Numbered from the stretch's first letter, positions 1-13,841 are shown. The stretch: DNA of 58,900 bases from Mycogone perniciosa (GCA_025331125.1 JAOALB010000231.1:1-58900); one strand, 5' to 3'. Program-made: numbers and translations. Notes: generated by a model not told the origin, from the letters alone.

Positions 1-77
<77 letters not shown>
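1..77. repeat. (TAA)n microsatellite
   Basis: Uninterrupted TAA trinucleotide array of about 25 units at the left edge of the window. It may extend beyond the edge. It lies in AT-rich repeat-derived DNA and is probably a by-product of that composition. Confidence 0.95.
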
Positions 78-80
<3 letters not shown>

Positions 81-1559
81 TATTAACTTTTAATTTACTT
101 TAATTTAATTAGCTTTATTTATTAAAAACCTAAACTTAAATTATAGATTAAAGAAAAGATTAACCTTTATTAAAGGTTATAAATAAAGGTTAACTATAAA
201 TAAAACTATTATTATAAAATAAACTTACTATTATTTTATTAATTAAAAACCTTTTAAATTTAAATTAATAGACAGTAAATTACTTTTAATATCAACTATA
301 TTATTCTTTATATATAATATCTATATTAATATAAGAGCTTTAATAAATAATAGCTATATATTTTAAACTTTTATTAACTGCGCTTTTATTGAGCGATTTA
401 ATATTATTATTTAATAACTATTATTTATTAAAAATCTTTTATTTATTAATAAAAGTATAGTTAATAAAACTTTAAACGTTTTTATTATATAAATTATAAT
501 TAACTTTTATAAAAACTTTACTTTTTTTTTATTATAAATATCTTTAATAATATATTTATAATCATTAGCCTTTTATAGTTAAAAAATATAATTTTAATAT
601 TAATTAAAAAAAGTTAATTATTATTTTTAAATCTTATTACTATTATAACAATTATCTTTTAAAAAGTACAGCTAGCTTTATATAAACTTTAATAGCAGTT
701 AAAATAAAAAATAATTTTATTAAGGTTAATATAAAAAGTATATATTATGAATAATTAATAGTTAAAGACACTTTAAATAAACTAAAGTTTAATTTAACTA
801 AATAAAAAACTATATTATACTAATAATAATTAATTAAAAATACTTTAAAACAAATAGACTGTAATTTAATTAAAAAAGGGGCCTTTAAATTATATATTGT
901 ATAAACTTTAATATTAAATTAAAATTATTATATAAGCTATAGGTATAATGGAATTAATAATAAAGAAATATAAATATAAATAATCTTAAATTAAATATAT
1001 ATAAAGCTATAGTTTACTTTTATAATTTATAGTTAATAATAAAAAGCAAACCTTTATTAAAACTATTAGTATTACTTTTTCATATACTACTTTTATAAAA
1101 TTAAATTAAACTTTAAAATTAAAAAGTATATTTAAATATAACAGATATATAAATAATAGTAGCTATAAACTTTATTACTTTTTATTAATAACTATATATT
1201 TATATAATAAAAGTAATTTAAAAAGAGATTAATTAAGCTATTAAAATTAAAAAACTAATACTTATTATTTTATTAAAGCTTTTAAATAAGTTTTTTTAAT
1301 AAATATTTATAAAATAAAAAGATTATATTAAATTAAAAATAATATTCTTGAAAGAAATATATAACTTTATTAATAAATACTACTTTTTAATATAATTAAA
1401 AAAGATTATAGCTATTAATATTAAGAAACTTATAGCAGGAAAACCTAAATTCAATAAACTAAATATTTTAAAAAAACCACTATTTTAGCTATATAATTTA
1501 TATAATACCTTCCTGTTAAAGATAATAAATAGGCTTTTTTTTATAATAGGCCTAAAACT

Positions 1560-2705
1560 ATAAAATTAAAATATTATTAAAAAAAGACCTACTATATTAA
1601 AGAAATAAGCTATTTTTATTTAATAAACTGCAGGTAATAAGAAAATAGTTAAATAATAATTTAATAAAAGGATTTATCTATAAATTTCAAGTATAATATA
1701 CTGCTTTTTTCCTTTTAGCTGTAACACTAAAAAGCAGTGTTTATATTTATTAAAATTATTAAAAATTAAATAATATTACTATTAAAAATTAATATTTACT
1801 GCTATTAATTTAAAAAACCTTTAATACTTTAAGCTATATCAAGGTATATATAAAATTTAATATTATTATTATCTTTAATAACTTTTATATTACTAAAAGG
1901 GATATATAGAAAATAGTATTCATTATAAAGTTTAGCCTTTTTAAAATATTAATTATACCTTTTAGCCTTTATAATACACCTACTATATTTTAATATTATA
2001 TTAACTATACTTTTTATAACCTCTTTAACTATATTTATATAATATACTTTAATAATATCTTTATATATTTATTATATTAAAAAAAGTACTAAAATATATA
2101 TATAAAATAATAGTTTACCTTTAAAATACTAGCCTTTAAATTAATATTATTTAATATAAATTTAAAATAATAAAGATAAAATACTTTAATTTAATTATTA
2201 CTTTAAAAAGATTAAAAATAAATTTTAAAAAAACTAAAGCTATATTAAACTAGAAACTATTGAAAAAAGTAAAAAACTTATAAAAGTTTTTTAACTTTAT
2301 AAGTTTCTATTACTATTTTATCGCGGAGCGCGGTATAGATATAGAGTATAGAGAGAAATGGGAATAAAGCTTGATTCTAGTAATAAATATACCGTAATAG
2401 CCTCGCTATATATATATATAGCTAATACACAGGAAAACGTAGAATGTATACGTTGTAAGCGCCTATACAGTCAAACATATCGCTTACGCGATATATATAT
2501 TAGCTGGTATCTGCTATATAAGCAGATAAAAGCTCCTTAGCGCTGATAAGCGCTAATAAATGGTAGGTCCTTAGCCTACCTAACCCAATATATTTTATTT
2601 AAAGATACTTTAAAATAACTATATTATTAAATAAGCTTTTAAAAAAGCATTAATTATATATTTAAAGAGAGAAATAATAAAAAGCTTTTAATTTAATTAA
2701 GTATA
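1560..2705 (+). pseudogene. Element A reverse transcriptase/connection remnant
   Basis: Conceptual translation still shows gypsy RT landmarks despite many stops. There is a degenerate YxDD box reading YFNN at about 2,044-2,055. A stretch near 2,215-2,322 is equivalent to the conserved 'FLGFANFYRRFI' segment. After the insertion at 2,322-2,590 the same frame resumes with the following 'PLTRLLKK'-like segment. It then breaks at element B just before the 'TDAS' segment, which reappears after 10,775. The Asp-to-Asn changes in YxDD are G-to-A type, as RIP produces. Non-functional. Confidence 0.75.
2322..2590. mobile_element. 269-bp insertion with 8-bp target-site duplication
   Basis: A block of mixed composition (CGCGGAGCGCGG at its left end) sits inside the AT-rich RT relic. 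It is flanked by TATTTTAT at 2,314-2,321 and again at 2,591-2,598. Removing the insert and one copy of the octamer joins the two RT halves in frame, which strongly supports a real insertion. No terminal inverted repeats are obvious (left CGCGGAGCG, right CTAACCCAATA). An 8-bp duplication suits hAT-type DNA transposons, but a SINE-like element is possible. It is less AT-rich than its host and is below the usual RIP length threshold. Confidence 0.7.
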
Positions 2706-2710
2706 CTTTA

Positions 2711-3104
2711 TTGAGGGGGAATTAGCGCTTTAAATATATATATATATATTAATAATAACAGGAATAAAGCGCGGGAACCGCGCTCTTAATAGAACTATAA
2801 AGCTGTAATTAAATAATATAGGAATTAAAAGACACTGTAAATTATTTGATTATAATATCTGCAGTCGAAAGCAATTAACAGTTACCTCTTTACGCCTTAA
2901 TAGCTGTGAAATTATAAGTAAGGGTCGTGTATTAAAAGAGAATATAGGTTAGTTTTTTTATTAAACTAGGTCTATCTGTTTATCTTTATAATTTTATGCC
3001 TCTTTAATTTAATAGTTATGTTAAATAAATAATTGACTTTATTTAAATAGGCTAGTAAAAAGGACTATAAATATATTGAATATATTAATTACCTTTAATA
3101 AAAC
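2711..3104. repeat. Left LTR of element B
   Basis: Direct repeat partner of 10,370-10,769. Shared landmarks are the AAAGCGCGGxAACCGCGCT hairpin near 2,766-2,785, the segment around TTACCTCTTTACGC, and the end TTAATAAAAC. The visible differences are mainly C/T and G/A transitions, as RIP leaves. The exact ends are uncertain by a few bases because both copies are mutated. Confidence 0.85.
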
Positions 3105-6100
3105 CTTCCCTATAAGTATTTATAAATAAAAAAAGCAAATCATAATAAAACGCTTATTTAGCTAAACCTTTTAATATTAATATTATAATTCCTTAAAGTA
3201 AATATTAATAATATAAAGAAATAATAAAATAAATGCATTATAATAAAAGGAAAACTAAAAATAGAATTACTACTATATATACTATTAATATCTTTATATT
3301 TAATCTATATTAAATTATTCTCTTTATATTAAAACTGCTATAATTAAATAGTTTTATTCTAGTAATTTATATTTATTGCCAGGTATTTTAAACTGCTATC
3401 TGCTTATTTTATATTAATTGTTTTATTACTTAAATAAGTATACAGATTTACTTTCAAATATTGTTTTAAGCTAATCTATTTATTAATCCTGGCAGGGTTA
3501 AGCTGCAGTATATATTTAAGGCTATAATTGTCTAAATTTAAAGGCATTAAGGTATCCTTTTTCCTATTATTACCGCGAAAGCTACTATTATAGCCTATCC
3601 TCTTTTACTTAATTTTGCAAGGCTTTTTTTATCTTTTTTTATTGCCTTTTAATTAAGCTTTACAATTACTTTTAAAACTTTTTCCTTTTTTAAGTTTTAG
3701 TTATCTTTTAATTTATTAAAGGAATTATTACTTTTCTTAAAAGAAGTTAAATTTTCCTTTAAATTCTCTATATCTTTTAATAGTGCCAGTGCAGTTAATA
3801 AAGGTCTTATAGGTTATAGTATTACTAAGAAATATATAAATTTACTTTTAATTATTAATCCTATTATTGCCTTTACTATAAATGCTGTTTAGGTAGCTAG
3901 GCTAATAGTATTATTTTATTTCTTTACTATTAGTATTATCTATAAAGCTAAGGAAAATACTTTTTTTTTCTTAGCTGCAGCTGGCTTAGTTATATAGTAA
4001 TAGGTGTAAATATAGTTAAGGTTAAAGGTTAAGTCCTGGAAATTAACTATAAATATTATATTTTAGTTTATTTATATATTACTGGGAGAATAAATAATTA
4101 CTAGGAAAAGCTATTATTATAGTAGATTAAATAGTTCTCTTTTATGAAGTTATTTACCAGCACTTTAAAATCTATTAAATATTACCTATTAATCCTTATT
4201 ATATTCCTTTTATAAGTTATCCTTAAAGGTATTTATTGGCTTTACTTAAGTTTAATTAAATAGTATTTAAATAAAAAAAGTAAAATATTTTTTATTTTTA
4301 CTTTAAAGTCTATAACTGTAAGTTTATTTACAGCTATTACTTAATATAAAACCTAAATTATATTTATATAGCTTTTAATAGAGTCTTTAAGGTATAGGTA
4401 TTAGTATTAATTTTAACGTAGAAGTTTAAACCCTTTTAGGTTAATTATCCTATATTTTCTAAAATTAAAAGAGATTTAAACTCCGTTTAAAGGTTTTGCT
4501 AGTTAATTTAACTTAAAACTAATAAATCTTTAAAGTATCTATTAGATCTAAAATAAACTTAAGTAGCTTTATTTATTAAATTTAGGTTATTTTATATATA
4601 AAACTATATAAAAGTTAAATAAGTAAAGGAATCTGGCTTTTTTAAGTATATAGGCCTATAAGTTAAAGAATTATTATATATAGCGTTTATAGTTATCTTT
4701 ATTAAAGTTAAAGTAGTAAAAGTACCTTTATTTATTAAAAATGTAAATATACTAGTATTAAAGAAAATAAATAAACCCTATAAGGATTTGTCTTTTTTCT
4801 ATAAAGTTCTGGAAGTATTATAATTTATTAAAGATCTTAAAAGCTTAAAATATTATTTAATTAAAAGCAGCTGCGCCTTTAAATACATTTTAAGGTACTG
4901 AAATCTCTATTTAGGCAGCTTCTACTATTAATAATCCTTTTACTACTATATAAAATATTACATTTAATTTAAAGTTTACTGCCTAGTTTTTGCAAGAAAG
5001 GTTATATAAGAAATTATAAATATTAGTAATATAAAAAGGCTATATAAGTTCTTTAATATCTAATATTTATAAAAGCTTATTATAGTATAGGGTACTGTTA
5101 ATAAGTAATTTATTAATAGGTAACTGCAGGTAACTGTTAATATATTAGTTAGGTTAAGGGTAGATTTATATTGGTTAATAGCTGTATTAGCTGATTAGCG
5201 AGCTATTGGCAAGGTTTTATTCTTTTAGCCTAAAGAAATCGCTAGCGCAGCTAAAGGATATTTAGCTATTATAGCAGGGAAGTAAGGTTTTTAATTTACC
5301 TTCTATAGGTTAGAAAAATAAAGTAAAAGAGTGTAGGTTTTTTTTAAGCAAGATATTATAGTAAAGAAAAAGGGGGGTTAAGTAAAATTAAATGGTTATA
5401 GAATAAAATTTAAGTTAAAAGTAATATTTAGGCTAGTGTAAGATAGATTTTTAATAGGTAGAGGAGAAAAAAAGAAAGAAAAAGAGTATAGTGTTACTTT
5501 TTGTCTTTTTATAGGCGCAGGTATATGGTTTAGTGTATAGAGGAATAAAGGCGTCCCTAATAGTTACTTTATTTATCTATATAATAGAATTAATAAAGCG
5601 AAGGCTGCTGTATTTCTTTTATATTAAAAAGAATAGGTTCCTATATAGCTTATAGCCTTCTTTTAAAAGGCCTTTTTTAATATAGACTTGCAGTAGGTTA
5701 ACTACCTTCTTTTTTATCCCTTTAGGAATTGGAATACTGCCGCTCTGCTAGGTATTATATTCTATTATATAAATAGTCTATAGTAGGGCGATTTTAAGAT
5801 CCAGCTTTCTATATTCTGTAAAATCCTAGGAAAGTGCTATTTCTTTATTTTTTAGGATCTGTATTAAGATTGCGGTTTCTTATATTATCAGTTTCCTTTC
5901 CATTATTTTCAGGATTATAGCTAGTTAATCTAGTATAAGCCTTAACCTAGTTTTAATAAATGAGAATTTTAAAGTAATATAGTCAGTAAAGGGAGCATTA
6001 AAGTTTAAGTTATCTGTTACTTTATTTTATTTCTTTTATTTCTAATAAAGACTTCTAGTAAAGATAAAACTATTAAATAGTATATTATTTACTAGGTAGA

Positions 6101-9100
6101 TTTTTATACCCTTTTTCTTATATATAGTATTAGTTTTAATTTTTTGAAATTTTTATACTCTCTTTTAAGATTTTCTCTTTTAATCCTTTATTTCTTTAAA
6201 CTTTTATATTATTTTTTTATTGCTTTTATTTAATCTTTTAAATTATTAGCCAATACTAGTTAAATTAAATCCTCTTTAACTTACTTTAACAGTTAATATA
6301 AAACCTCCTCTTTAAAAGTAAGCTAGGGTATTTTTAAGCTTTTTTCTATTTTATTAACTTTATACTTAATTATAAAATTAATATTTATTTTAGCTTTAAA
6401 TTATATAATGCCTTTATTTTATATTTTTAATAAATAGCTTTTACAGTTAAAGTAATAACTTAAATATTTCCTATTTTATATTTTATATATAAATCCCTAT
6501 TCGTTAATATATAATTAAATATTAGCTGCGCAGTTTAAATAAATAGTATTTTAAAAATAAAAAGCATTAAAACTTTATTTAATGCAATATAAAATCTCGC
6601 TGCTATTTATATATTACCTATATATATTTAAATAATAGTTTCTTTAATTATATTTACTTGCCTATTATTAAATATAGTATTAACTGCTTAGTAAAGGTAT
6701 ACTTTTAAATTATATTTTACAGCTAGTTAATTAAAAATAATATTTCCTTTTAACTTTAAATTTATAAATACTTTAATAAATATATTATTAAGCTATTTTA
6801 ACTATATTTATATTTAAGGCAGGTTTTGCAAGTATTTAAAGATCCTTTTTATTTAAACTATATTAATTTAAGCTATTAATCTTTATTTTTAATTTACTTT
6901 ATAGTTAATAGCAATATTTAATTACTTTAATTTATAAAAGTATACTTTTAATAATAGTAAAGTATTAAAGTTTTCGAGATTAATTAATTCTTTATTTAAA
7001 AATCCCTTTATTTATAGGGATTATAAAGGCGCAGTTTTAAAATATTAGTTTTATAGTAATTAAATAGTCTATATAGTTAAGTTTATATATATAGCTATTA
7101 TATTACGTTTCTTTAATAGTTTTTTTTTTAAAGGGAATTTATAGGTAAAGAGAGATATTACTTAATATAAAGCAGGTTTAAAAGTAGTTAACTTAGTTTT
7201 CCTATAAAATTATATTTTAGTAATCTTTTATAATTTTATAGTTAAATCTACTTTTAAAGTATTCGCGAGTTTTAAAATAATATTTAAAAGAGTATTAATT
7301 TTAAGCTTAATTATATTATTTAAAATTGCAGTTTAAATTAATATTTTAATTTACTTTACTTTTAATAATTCCTCCCTATTCCTAATCTTTACTATTCTAC
7401 TGTCTTTACTATATTATAGTTTAGATAGTATAGTCTTTAAGATTATAGGTATAGGGTTTAATTATAGTTGCTTTTTCTTAATTGGCTATTTTAGTTAAAG
7501 CAGTAATAGTTCCTTTTTAGCTTATTTATCTGCTTTATTAATTATTTAAATATACTTTTATTTTCTGCTAACTATAAAGTTAGCAAGGAAAGTTAAATTA
7601 AATGATTTTGCAGTTAAGCAGTTTTAATTATATTTATTTAGGCAGTTTTTAAGGGAATTTATTTTGGCTAGGTTTATAGAAATATCTTTAGCCTTTTCTA
7701 TACTTATATTATTTTATTTCCTATTAATTATTTAATTTTTACCTATAAAGTATATAATATTTATTATTAATTCTTTTATAAAGACTATATTTAACCTTTA
7801 TAATAGTTTAATTTTAAATATCTCTTTATACTTTATTTTTTTATAAATTATATTAAAGAGTTTAGTTTTATAGTAGTTTACTTTTTAATTAAAAAAGCTA
7901 AATTTTATTTTTTTTATAAGTAATAGGCTTAGTAAGACTTTATTTTAAGCTTTAAATAATTTTACTTAAAGCACTAGTATTTTTTATATATAAGTTCTAA
8001 TAGTTATAATTACTATAATAAATTAAGCTAAAACTAGGATTTTCTATAGGCTTATTTAAACTATTTTTACTTTTAAGTTATATATTAAAAACCTATAGTT
8101 TTTATTATATGCTAGCTTAATATAGTTTTAAAGGAAATAGCTTTTATTTATATAATATTAATAATATTTTATATTTATAGCTGCCTTTAAATAATAGTAA
8201 AAGAAAGAGTTTAATATATTATTATATAAAGGGTCTATTACATTAATATTATTAATAGCAATTATTAATATAAATAGTCTTTATCTAAGTTTATTATTAT
8301 TAATAATAATATAATAATACTCTTTTTCCTTTAAATTAATAATTTTAGCGTTTTAGTTAGAGATAAACTGCTGGTTTATTAAACTTTTTAAATAAAGCGT
8401 TTATTTAATCTTTAAGCTATAAAAATATACTTAGTTTTATAAATATAGGCTACTGCTTTTTCTGCCTTTTTAAAATTAGGCTTATTTTTAATTTAAATAA
8501 ATTAAATATATGCCTAGTTTTAAAAAGCATTTTTATAAACTTTTAAAAATAAACTTTTTAAATATTGAATTTTATAAGCGTTTTATTATAAAAGAGTATT
8601 TAAACTTTAATATATATTAACTCTTTAAAATTATTAATTTCTTTAATTTCTTTAATTTCTTTAATCTCTTTAAAGGCTATTATTAATTAAAGCAGCTTTA
8701 GTGGTATTACTTTAGCAATATTATAAGAATATAATATAACTGCCTTTTAGTTTCTTTTATTAAGCTTTTAATAAAGGTATTAATATTAAAGTAATTAATT
8801 TATTATAGATTATATTTTAATAGGCTTATAATAATAAAGATTTTAAAGCTGCGCAGTATATAACTTTAATTGTTTTTTATTATACTGCTTATAATATTAT
8901 ATAAATTCCTTTTTAACTTTATTTTAACTAGTGCTTTTTTTAATAAAGATTTAAATTGTTTTTTATTTTTTTAGTTTTATCAATAGTTTTAGGTACCTTT
9001 TTTAATCTTTTATTAAGATGTTTTAGTCTTTTATCTTTTATTTATAGTTCTTTAAAAACTAAAAAATATTTTCGCTATTAAATTTATTTATAAAATTAAT

Positions 9101-10369
9101 CTTTATAGGTAGCTTTATTCTTTAAATGTTTTTAAAAGCTTAAGTAAAGAAAAGGAACTTTTAAGAGGGTGTTTTTTTATTTTCTGTTAAAGAACTCGAT
9201 TTTTCCCTGGCTTTTATTGCAATAGATTTAAAGGGTATTAATATTAGGCCAGGTATATAACTAAATAATTCCTTTAATTAAGGTTTTAAAGAAAGGGTTA
9301 TATTTAATACTTTAATAACTAAAAGTTATTTATTTACTTTTAATCCTGTTATTTAAAGTTAAAATAAACTATTAGAGTTTTAATTAAATAATCCTTTAAT
9401 AATAAAATACTATTTATCCTGCTAGTTTAAGTTATTTAATTTAAATGCTTAGCTAGTATAAGTATATTTTTTTTTAAGTAAAAAAGGGATATACTCTTTT
9501 AGTAAAAGGGTTATAGCAGAGTATTCCTTTATAGTACTAAATTCTTTTATAATAAAGAAGGGTTTTATTTATTTATTTAAAATAATAAAATTAGCTGTTT
9601 TTTTAAAGATAGTTTCTTTTATTAATACTGGTTTTACAGTATTAGATTATTATCTTTTTTACGTCTCTTTTAAGTAGCTTTAATATAAGTAAAGGTAGTC
9701 TATATATAAAAGATTATAAAAGTAATAAAGATAGTATTTTTATTAAAAGTTAAAGAAAGTTTAGCTAAAAAGGTTAATAAAACTAAAATAAAGTCTTTAT
9801 ATTAAAAAATTAAATAATTAATTTATTTCTTACTAGTTTTTTATAATTATTTTACTAGCTAGCTTATAGGGTTATAAGCGAAATAAAAGTTATAATAGTA
9901 TATTACTAGTTTAAAGGGGATTATATTATATAAAGCTAACTATTTAATTTATATATTTACTTTTACTATACTAACTAGTCTTTCTATAATTTCCTTTAAT
10001 TCTTTAACCTTTTATTAGCAGGTATTATAAGCTAATAGTTTTTTAAGATTTCGCTTATTTATTATATTTTAATGTATTATGCTTAGGTTCACTAATCCTG
10101 ATTCCTATATTTTAAAAATTGCAACCAGATAACCTATATTTTCGGAATTAAGTATTATATTAATCTATATTAACTGGCTGTAATAAAGGGTTTTTAGGCT
10201 GTTTCTTTTAGCTAATTATTTTATACTCGCTTAAAGATTTATTAAGGTTAGCCTATAATTCTATTAATAGTTAAATAAAGGTAGGTTTTAATAGCAGTAT
10301 GAAAGTGCCTTTAATAATTGCTTCTTATAATGTAATCCTTAAGATTTCCCTTTATTTTAATTACTAGTT

Positions 10370-10769
10370 TTGTTAAAAGGGAATTTGTGCTTTAAATATA
10401 TATATATATACACTAATAATAACTAGAATAAAGCGCGGAAACCGCGCTTTTAATAAAACTATAAAGCTGTAATTAAGTAATATAGGGATTAAAAGATACT
10501 GCGAATTATTTAATGATAATATTTGCAGTTAAAAGCAACTAATAGTTACCTCTTTACGCTTTAATAGCTGTAAAATTATAGGTAGTGGTAGTGTATTAAA
10601 AGAGAATGTAGGTTGGTTTTTTTATTAAATTAAGTCTATCTGTTTATCTTTATAGTTTTATGCCTCCCTAATCTAGTAGTTGCTTAAATAAGTAACTGAC
10701 TTTACTTAAATAGGCTAATAAAAAGGACTGTAAGTGTATTGGGTATATTAGTTACCCTTAATAAAATAC
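10370..10769. repeat. Right LTR of element B
   Basis: Direct repeat of 2,711-3,104, beginning TTGTTAAAAGGG and ending near TTAATAAAATAC. It has the same internal AAAGCGCGG/CCGCGCT hairpin. Element A coding remnants resume immediately after it. Confidence 0.85.
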
Positions 10770-10774
10770 CTTTA

Positions 10775-13150
10775 AATTAACTTTAATTTTAGCCCTTTTT
10801 AAATATAATAAATAAATAGTCTTTAAAGTTAATACTTTCAATTAAGCATTAAATAGTATTTTATTATAGTATAATAAAAAGGGTATTTTATATTTTATTA
10901 TAGTCTCTTTTATAAAGTATAATACTTGAAAATAGAACTATAAAATCTATAATAAAAGACTTTTAGCTATTATTCAAGTAATAAAAGAATAGCGCTTAAA
11001 ATTATAAAGCTTATAAAAGTTTAATATTATTATAGACTATAAAAACTTTAAATACTTTACTTTAATAAAAGCCTTAAATTAGCAGTAAATTTAATAGTTT
11101 AAATTTATTTCCAGCTTTAACTTCTATATCATTTATTAACTTAACTTTAAAGCTATAAAGTTTAATACTTTAAGTAAAAAGCGGAAAATAGGCCTGCTAA
11201 ATTAAACCTTTTTAATAATTAAATTAAAAACAGGTAATATATTATCCTTTTATAAAGTCTTTTTAACTTTAAAGTTTAGGCAATATTTTAAAAAAAAGTT
11301 TTATTAAATATTAAACTATTTATAAAGGCTGCCTTTATAGCTATAATAATATTAATAAAAGATAAATTAATTAATAATTTAATTGCAGCAGTATATAAAT
11401 AAAATACTATAGTAAAATAAATAATAATTATACTTTAAAACTTTAATATCTGCTAATAGCTAAAATAGCTTTATAAAGAACTTTAAATTATAATAAATAA
11501 CTATTAAATAATAAATAATAAAATTTATTATTAAAAGTAGCTTTTTATTCCCTTTAATAATAAGCTTTATATATAAATCGTATGTAGGAATTATTTAAGT
11601 GGCCTAGCTAAATACTTAAGCAGGTTTAAACCTTTAAACTTTATTAGCTCAATATATTAGTAGCTATAGATTTTAAAAGGTATTAAAGTATTTATATAAG
11701 CCTATAAACTATATATTAAAATAAAAGCCTTGCAATCTTTACTATAAAGCTTCCCTCAACTATTATTAATTTTATTTTATATATAGTTGAATATCTGTAT
11801 TAATTATATTATACTACTGCTTAAGTCCTATTACTATAATGTTACCTATAAGCATTTATTAATAATAGTTTATTACTTTATAAAAATATATTATTTTATA
11901 TTTATTACTTTACTATTAATAAAAAAGCTAGCTAATATATTTATTAATAGGATTTACTGCCTTTATAGTATATTTAATAATATTATATTAGATTATAATA
12001 TATTGTTTATATTAAAACTTTAAAAATAACTTTTAAAATAATTAAAAGTTATATTAAAATAATTATTAAGCTTTTATATTAAAACTAATAGTTAAATTAA
12101 AAGAATTAATATAAATATAAAATAATATTTATAAACTTTTATTAACTTTTATTAAAATAATTAAATTTACTAGCGTTTATTAGTTATATTTACTGTAAAT
12201 AGTATAGCATTTAAAACTATAAATATATTATTGTTTTTTATTATAGTTTTAACCTTTGCTTAACGAGAAAGCCTTTATAGCTTTACCTGCTAAACCTTTT
12301 TATAGTAAAGAAAAAAGAGTTTTTTTTACGCTAATACTATTACTAAATAATTTAAATATATTATTATATAGCTAAAAGCCTTTATTAAAGCTTTAAAAAG
12401 AAAATATAAAGAAAATATAAATATATAAAGAGAGGTATTATTAGTTTATACTATTAGGCAGGAAGTTTTTATTAATATATAAAATATAAAAATTGATTAA
12501 TTAATAAAAAAGCTAAATAATAAATAGGTAAGGCTTTATATAATAATAAAGGTATATTTATAAGCCTGCACTATTAGCCGATTAAAAGGTATAAAGATTT
12601 TCTTAGTTTTATATAACTTTTTTTTATAACTTAAAATAGATATTTTACTGCATTTTAAATAAAAAGTAATTAATAAAGCTAAATTAAGGAATATTTAAAG
12701 TAGAATATTAAAAAAAGAAAATAATATAAATAAAGTATAAAAGAAATAAAAATTTAAAGTGCTTTTAAATTATTATAATAATAATAGACTTTATTACTTT
12801 ATTAAATAAAAATACTATACTATTATATAATAATTATTTAAAGATTTATAAAGTTAAGAAAAAATAATATAAAACTTTTATAAAAGAAATTTAAAAAAGC
12901 TAGGCCTATTATAATAAATATTAAAAGGAATTATAAAAAAGGAAAAGGAAGAAATTGCTAAAAAGAAACCAATACCGATAAAGCATTAACTAAAAACTAT
13001 ACTGCATTAAAGCCTATAACTAAACTATATATTATTAATATTAAAAACTATATAATTCGCTTTATTTACCTTTATATTAAAAGTATTAAAATAGATTACC
13101 TGGAATTTCGATTTATATAAATAATATAGCTATTTGCAGCCGAATAGCGC
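10775..13150 (+). pseudogene. Element A RNase H, integrase and 3' pol remnant
   Basis: Resumes element A pol after the element B insertion. At 10,900-11,110 the conceptual frame matches the gypsy RNase H segment (KIYNKRLLAI, then IIDYKNFKYFT, for the usual 'EIYNKELLAI' and 'LTDHKNLEYFT'). At 11,787-12,023 there is a chance-open stretch of 78 codons that is plainly an integrase core. It contains HLLIIVYYFIKI, where functional copies read '..LIVDRFTKM', and IILDYN for 'IISDRG'. The first catalytic Asp is replaced by Tyr. This is not a host gene. Confidence 0.75.
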
Positions 13151-13169
13151 AATAAAGAGGGGGGGGTAC

Positions 13170-13468
13170 TGTTACGGCACTGACTGTAACGCTATATTAA
13201 TGCCCTGTTACATGAGCCCCAGTCACGTGACCAGGCCCCAACGCGTTCCTAGCTATAGCTTTCCGTAGAGTCTCAGGGCTTTCTCGCTCTCTACGGCACA
13301 ACAACGATATTTGCCCTGACGCCTTTCCGTGCCGTAATAAAGGTACCTGGTGCCTACGCCTGCTAAATATAAACTCAACCCATAACTTATCCCTTTAGGA
13401 ATACACCAGTCAGTTACTTACAAGTCTATAAAACTTAATCTATTATAGATATAAATATTATCACAACA
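13170..13468 (+). repeat. 3' LTR of element A
   Basis: Begins TGTTACGGCACTG directly after the purine tract AAGAGGGGGGGG plus GTAC, and ends at about 13,468 with ATCACAACA, so it has the TG...CA form. It is about 299 bp and its composition is close to normal, unlike the interior of the element. The first bases resemble the LTR start of element D (TGTCATGGCACT), and both are preceded by a run of G plus GTAC, so A and D are related families. The right end is inferred without a partner LTR in the window. Confidence 0.7.
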
Positions 13469-13841
13469 ATAGTAAAATTAAAGGATATTGAGCGATAACT
13501 TAACTACCTTAGCCTGAAAGATATCTTATAAACGGTGGTGCATAAATTCATATCTGTATATATATATCCTGAATAGGTAAAAGAATGAAGAGTTGCTGCC
13601 TAAATACATGAAAGATATGTACAAAACAGATGTATACTGGTGGTTCAATAGATCCGGGTTCTTGAGGACTCCATCGACCTACGGAGCCGACCGTGGATTC
13701 ATTCCCGAGACTAACAGTAGCCCTGCCCCAATTCCTAAACAGCAGTTCTAGCCCTATATTGAACAGATTAGGGCGATTAACCGATTGGGTTGATTTCAAG
13801 GTTATGATAAGTCCTGGAACCAGCTTCCCCTAACCGAGCCA

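Larger units (their letters stand above)
2711..10769. mobile_element. Element B: nested LTR retrotransposon, RIP-degraded
   Basis: About 8.06 kb bounded by two direct repeats of roughly 394-400 bp (2,711-3,104 and 10,370-10,769). It is inserted into the pol of element A, whose reading frame stops at 2,705 and resumes near 10,775. CTTTA at 2,706-2,710 and 10,770-10,774 is a candidate 5-bp target duplication. The T-rich plus strand and a short pyrimidine run just inside the left LTR (3,104-3,110) suggest the element reads on the minus strand, but this is weak. I could not place gag or pol domains with confidence because RIP has destroyed them, so Ty3 versus Ty1 type is undecided. Confidence 0.75.
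78..13468 (+). mobile_element. Element A: RIP-degraded Ty3/gypsy retrotransposon, 5' end outside window
   Basis: Plus-strand gypsy-type remnant. Reverse transcriptase relics lie at about 1,560-2,705, RNase H at about 10,900-11,110 and an integrase core at about 11,700-12,100. A purine tract (13,155-13,166) runs directly into a 3' LTR that begins TGTTACGG. The order RT, RNase H, integrase is that of Ty3/gypsy elements. Very high AT content and stops in every frame fit RIP. The 5' LTR and the start are not in the window, and assigning 78-1,400 to this element is inference from continuity. The element is split by element B and by a 269-bp insertion. Confidence 0.75.

Noticed and set aside
2270..2312. 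Short AT palindrome near the end of the element A RT
   Set aside because: It falls within the readable RT frame and is explained by AT-rich coding sequence.
2358..2540. 60-codon open frame
   Set aside because: It lies within the 269-bp insertion, has no family resemblance and is too short to support.
11787..12023. 78-codon open frame in the AT-rich block as a host gene
   Set aside because: Its translation is a RIP-altered gypsy integrase core, in line with the rest of element A.
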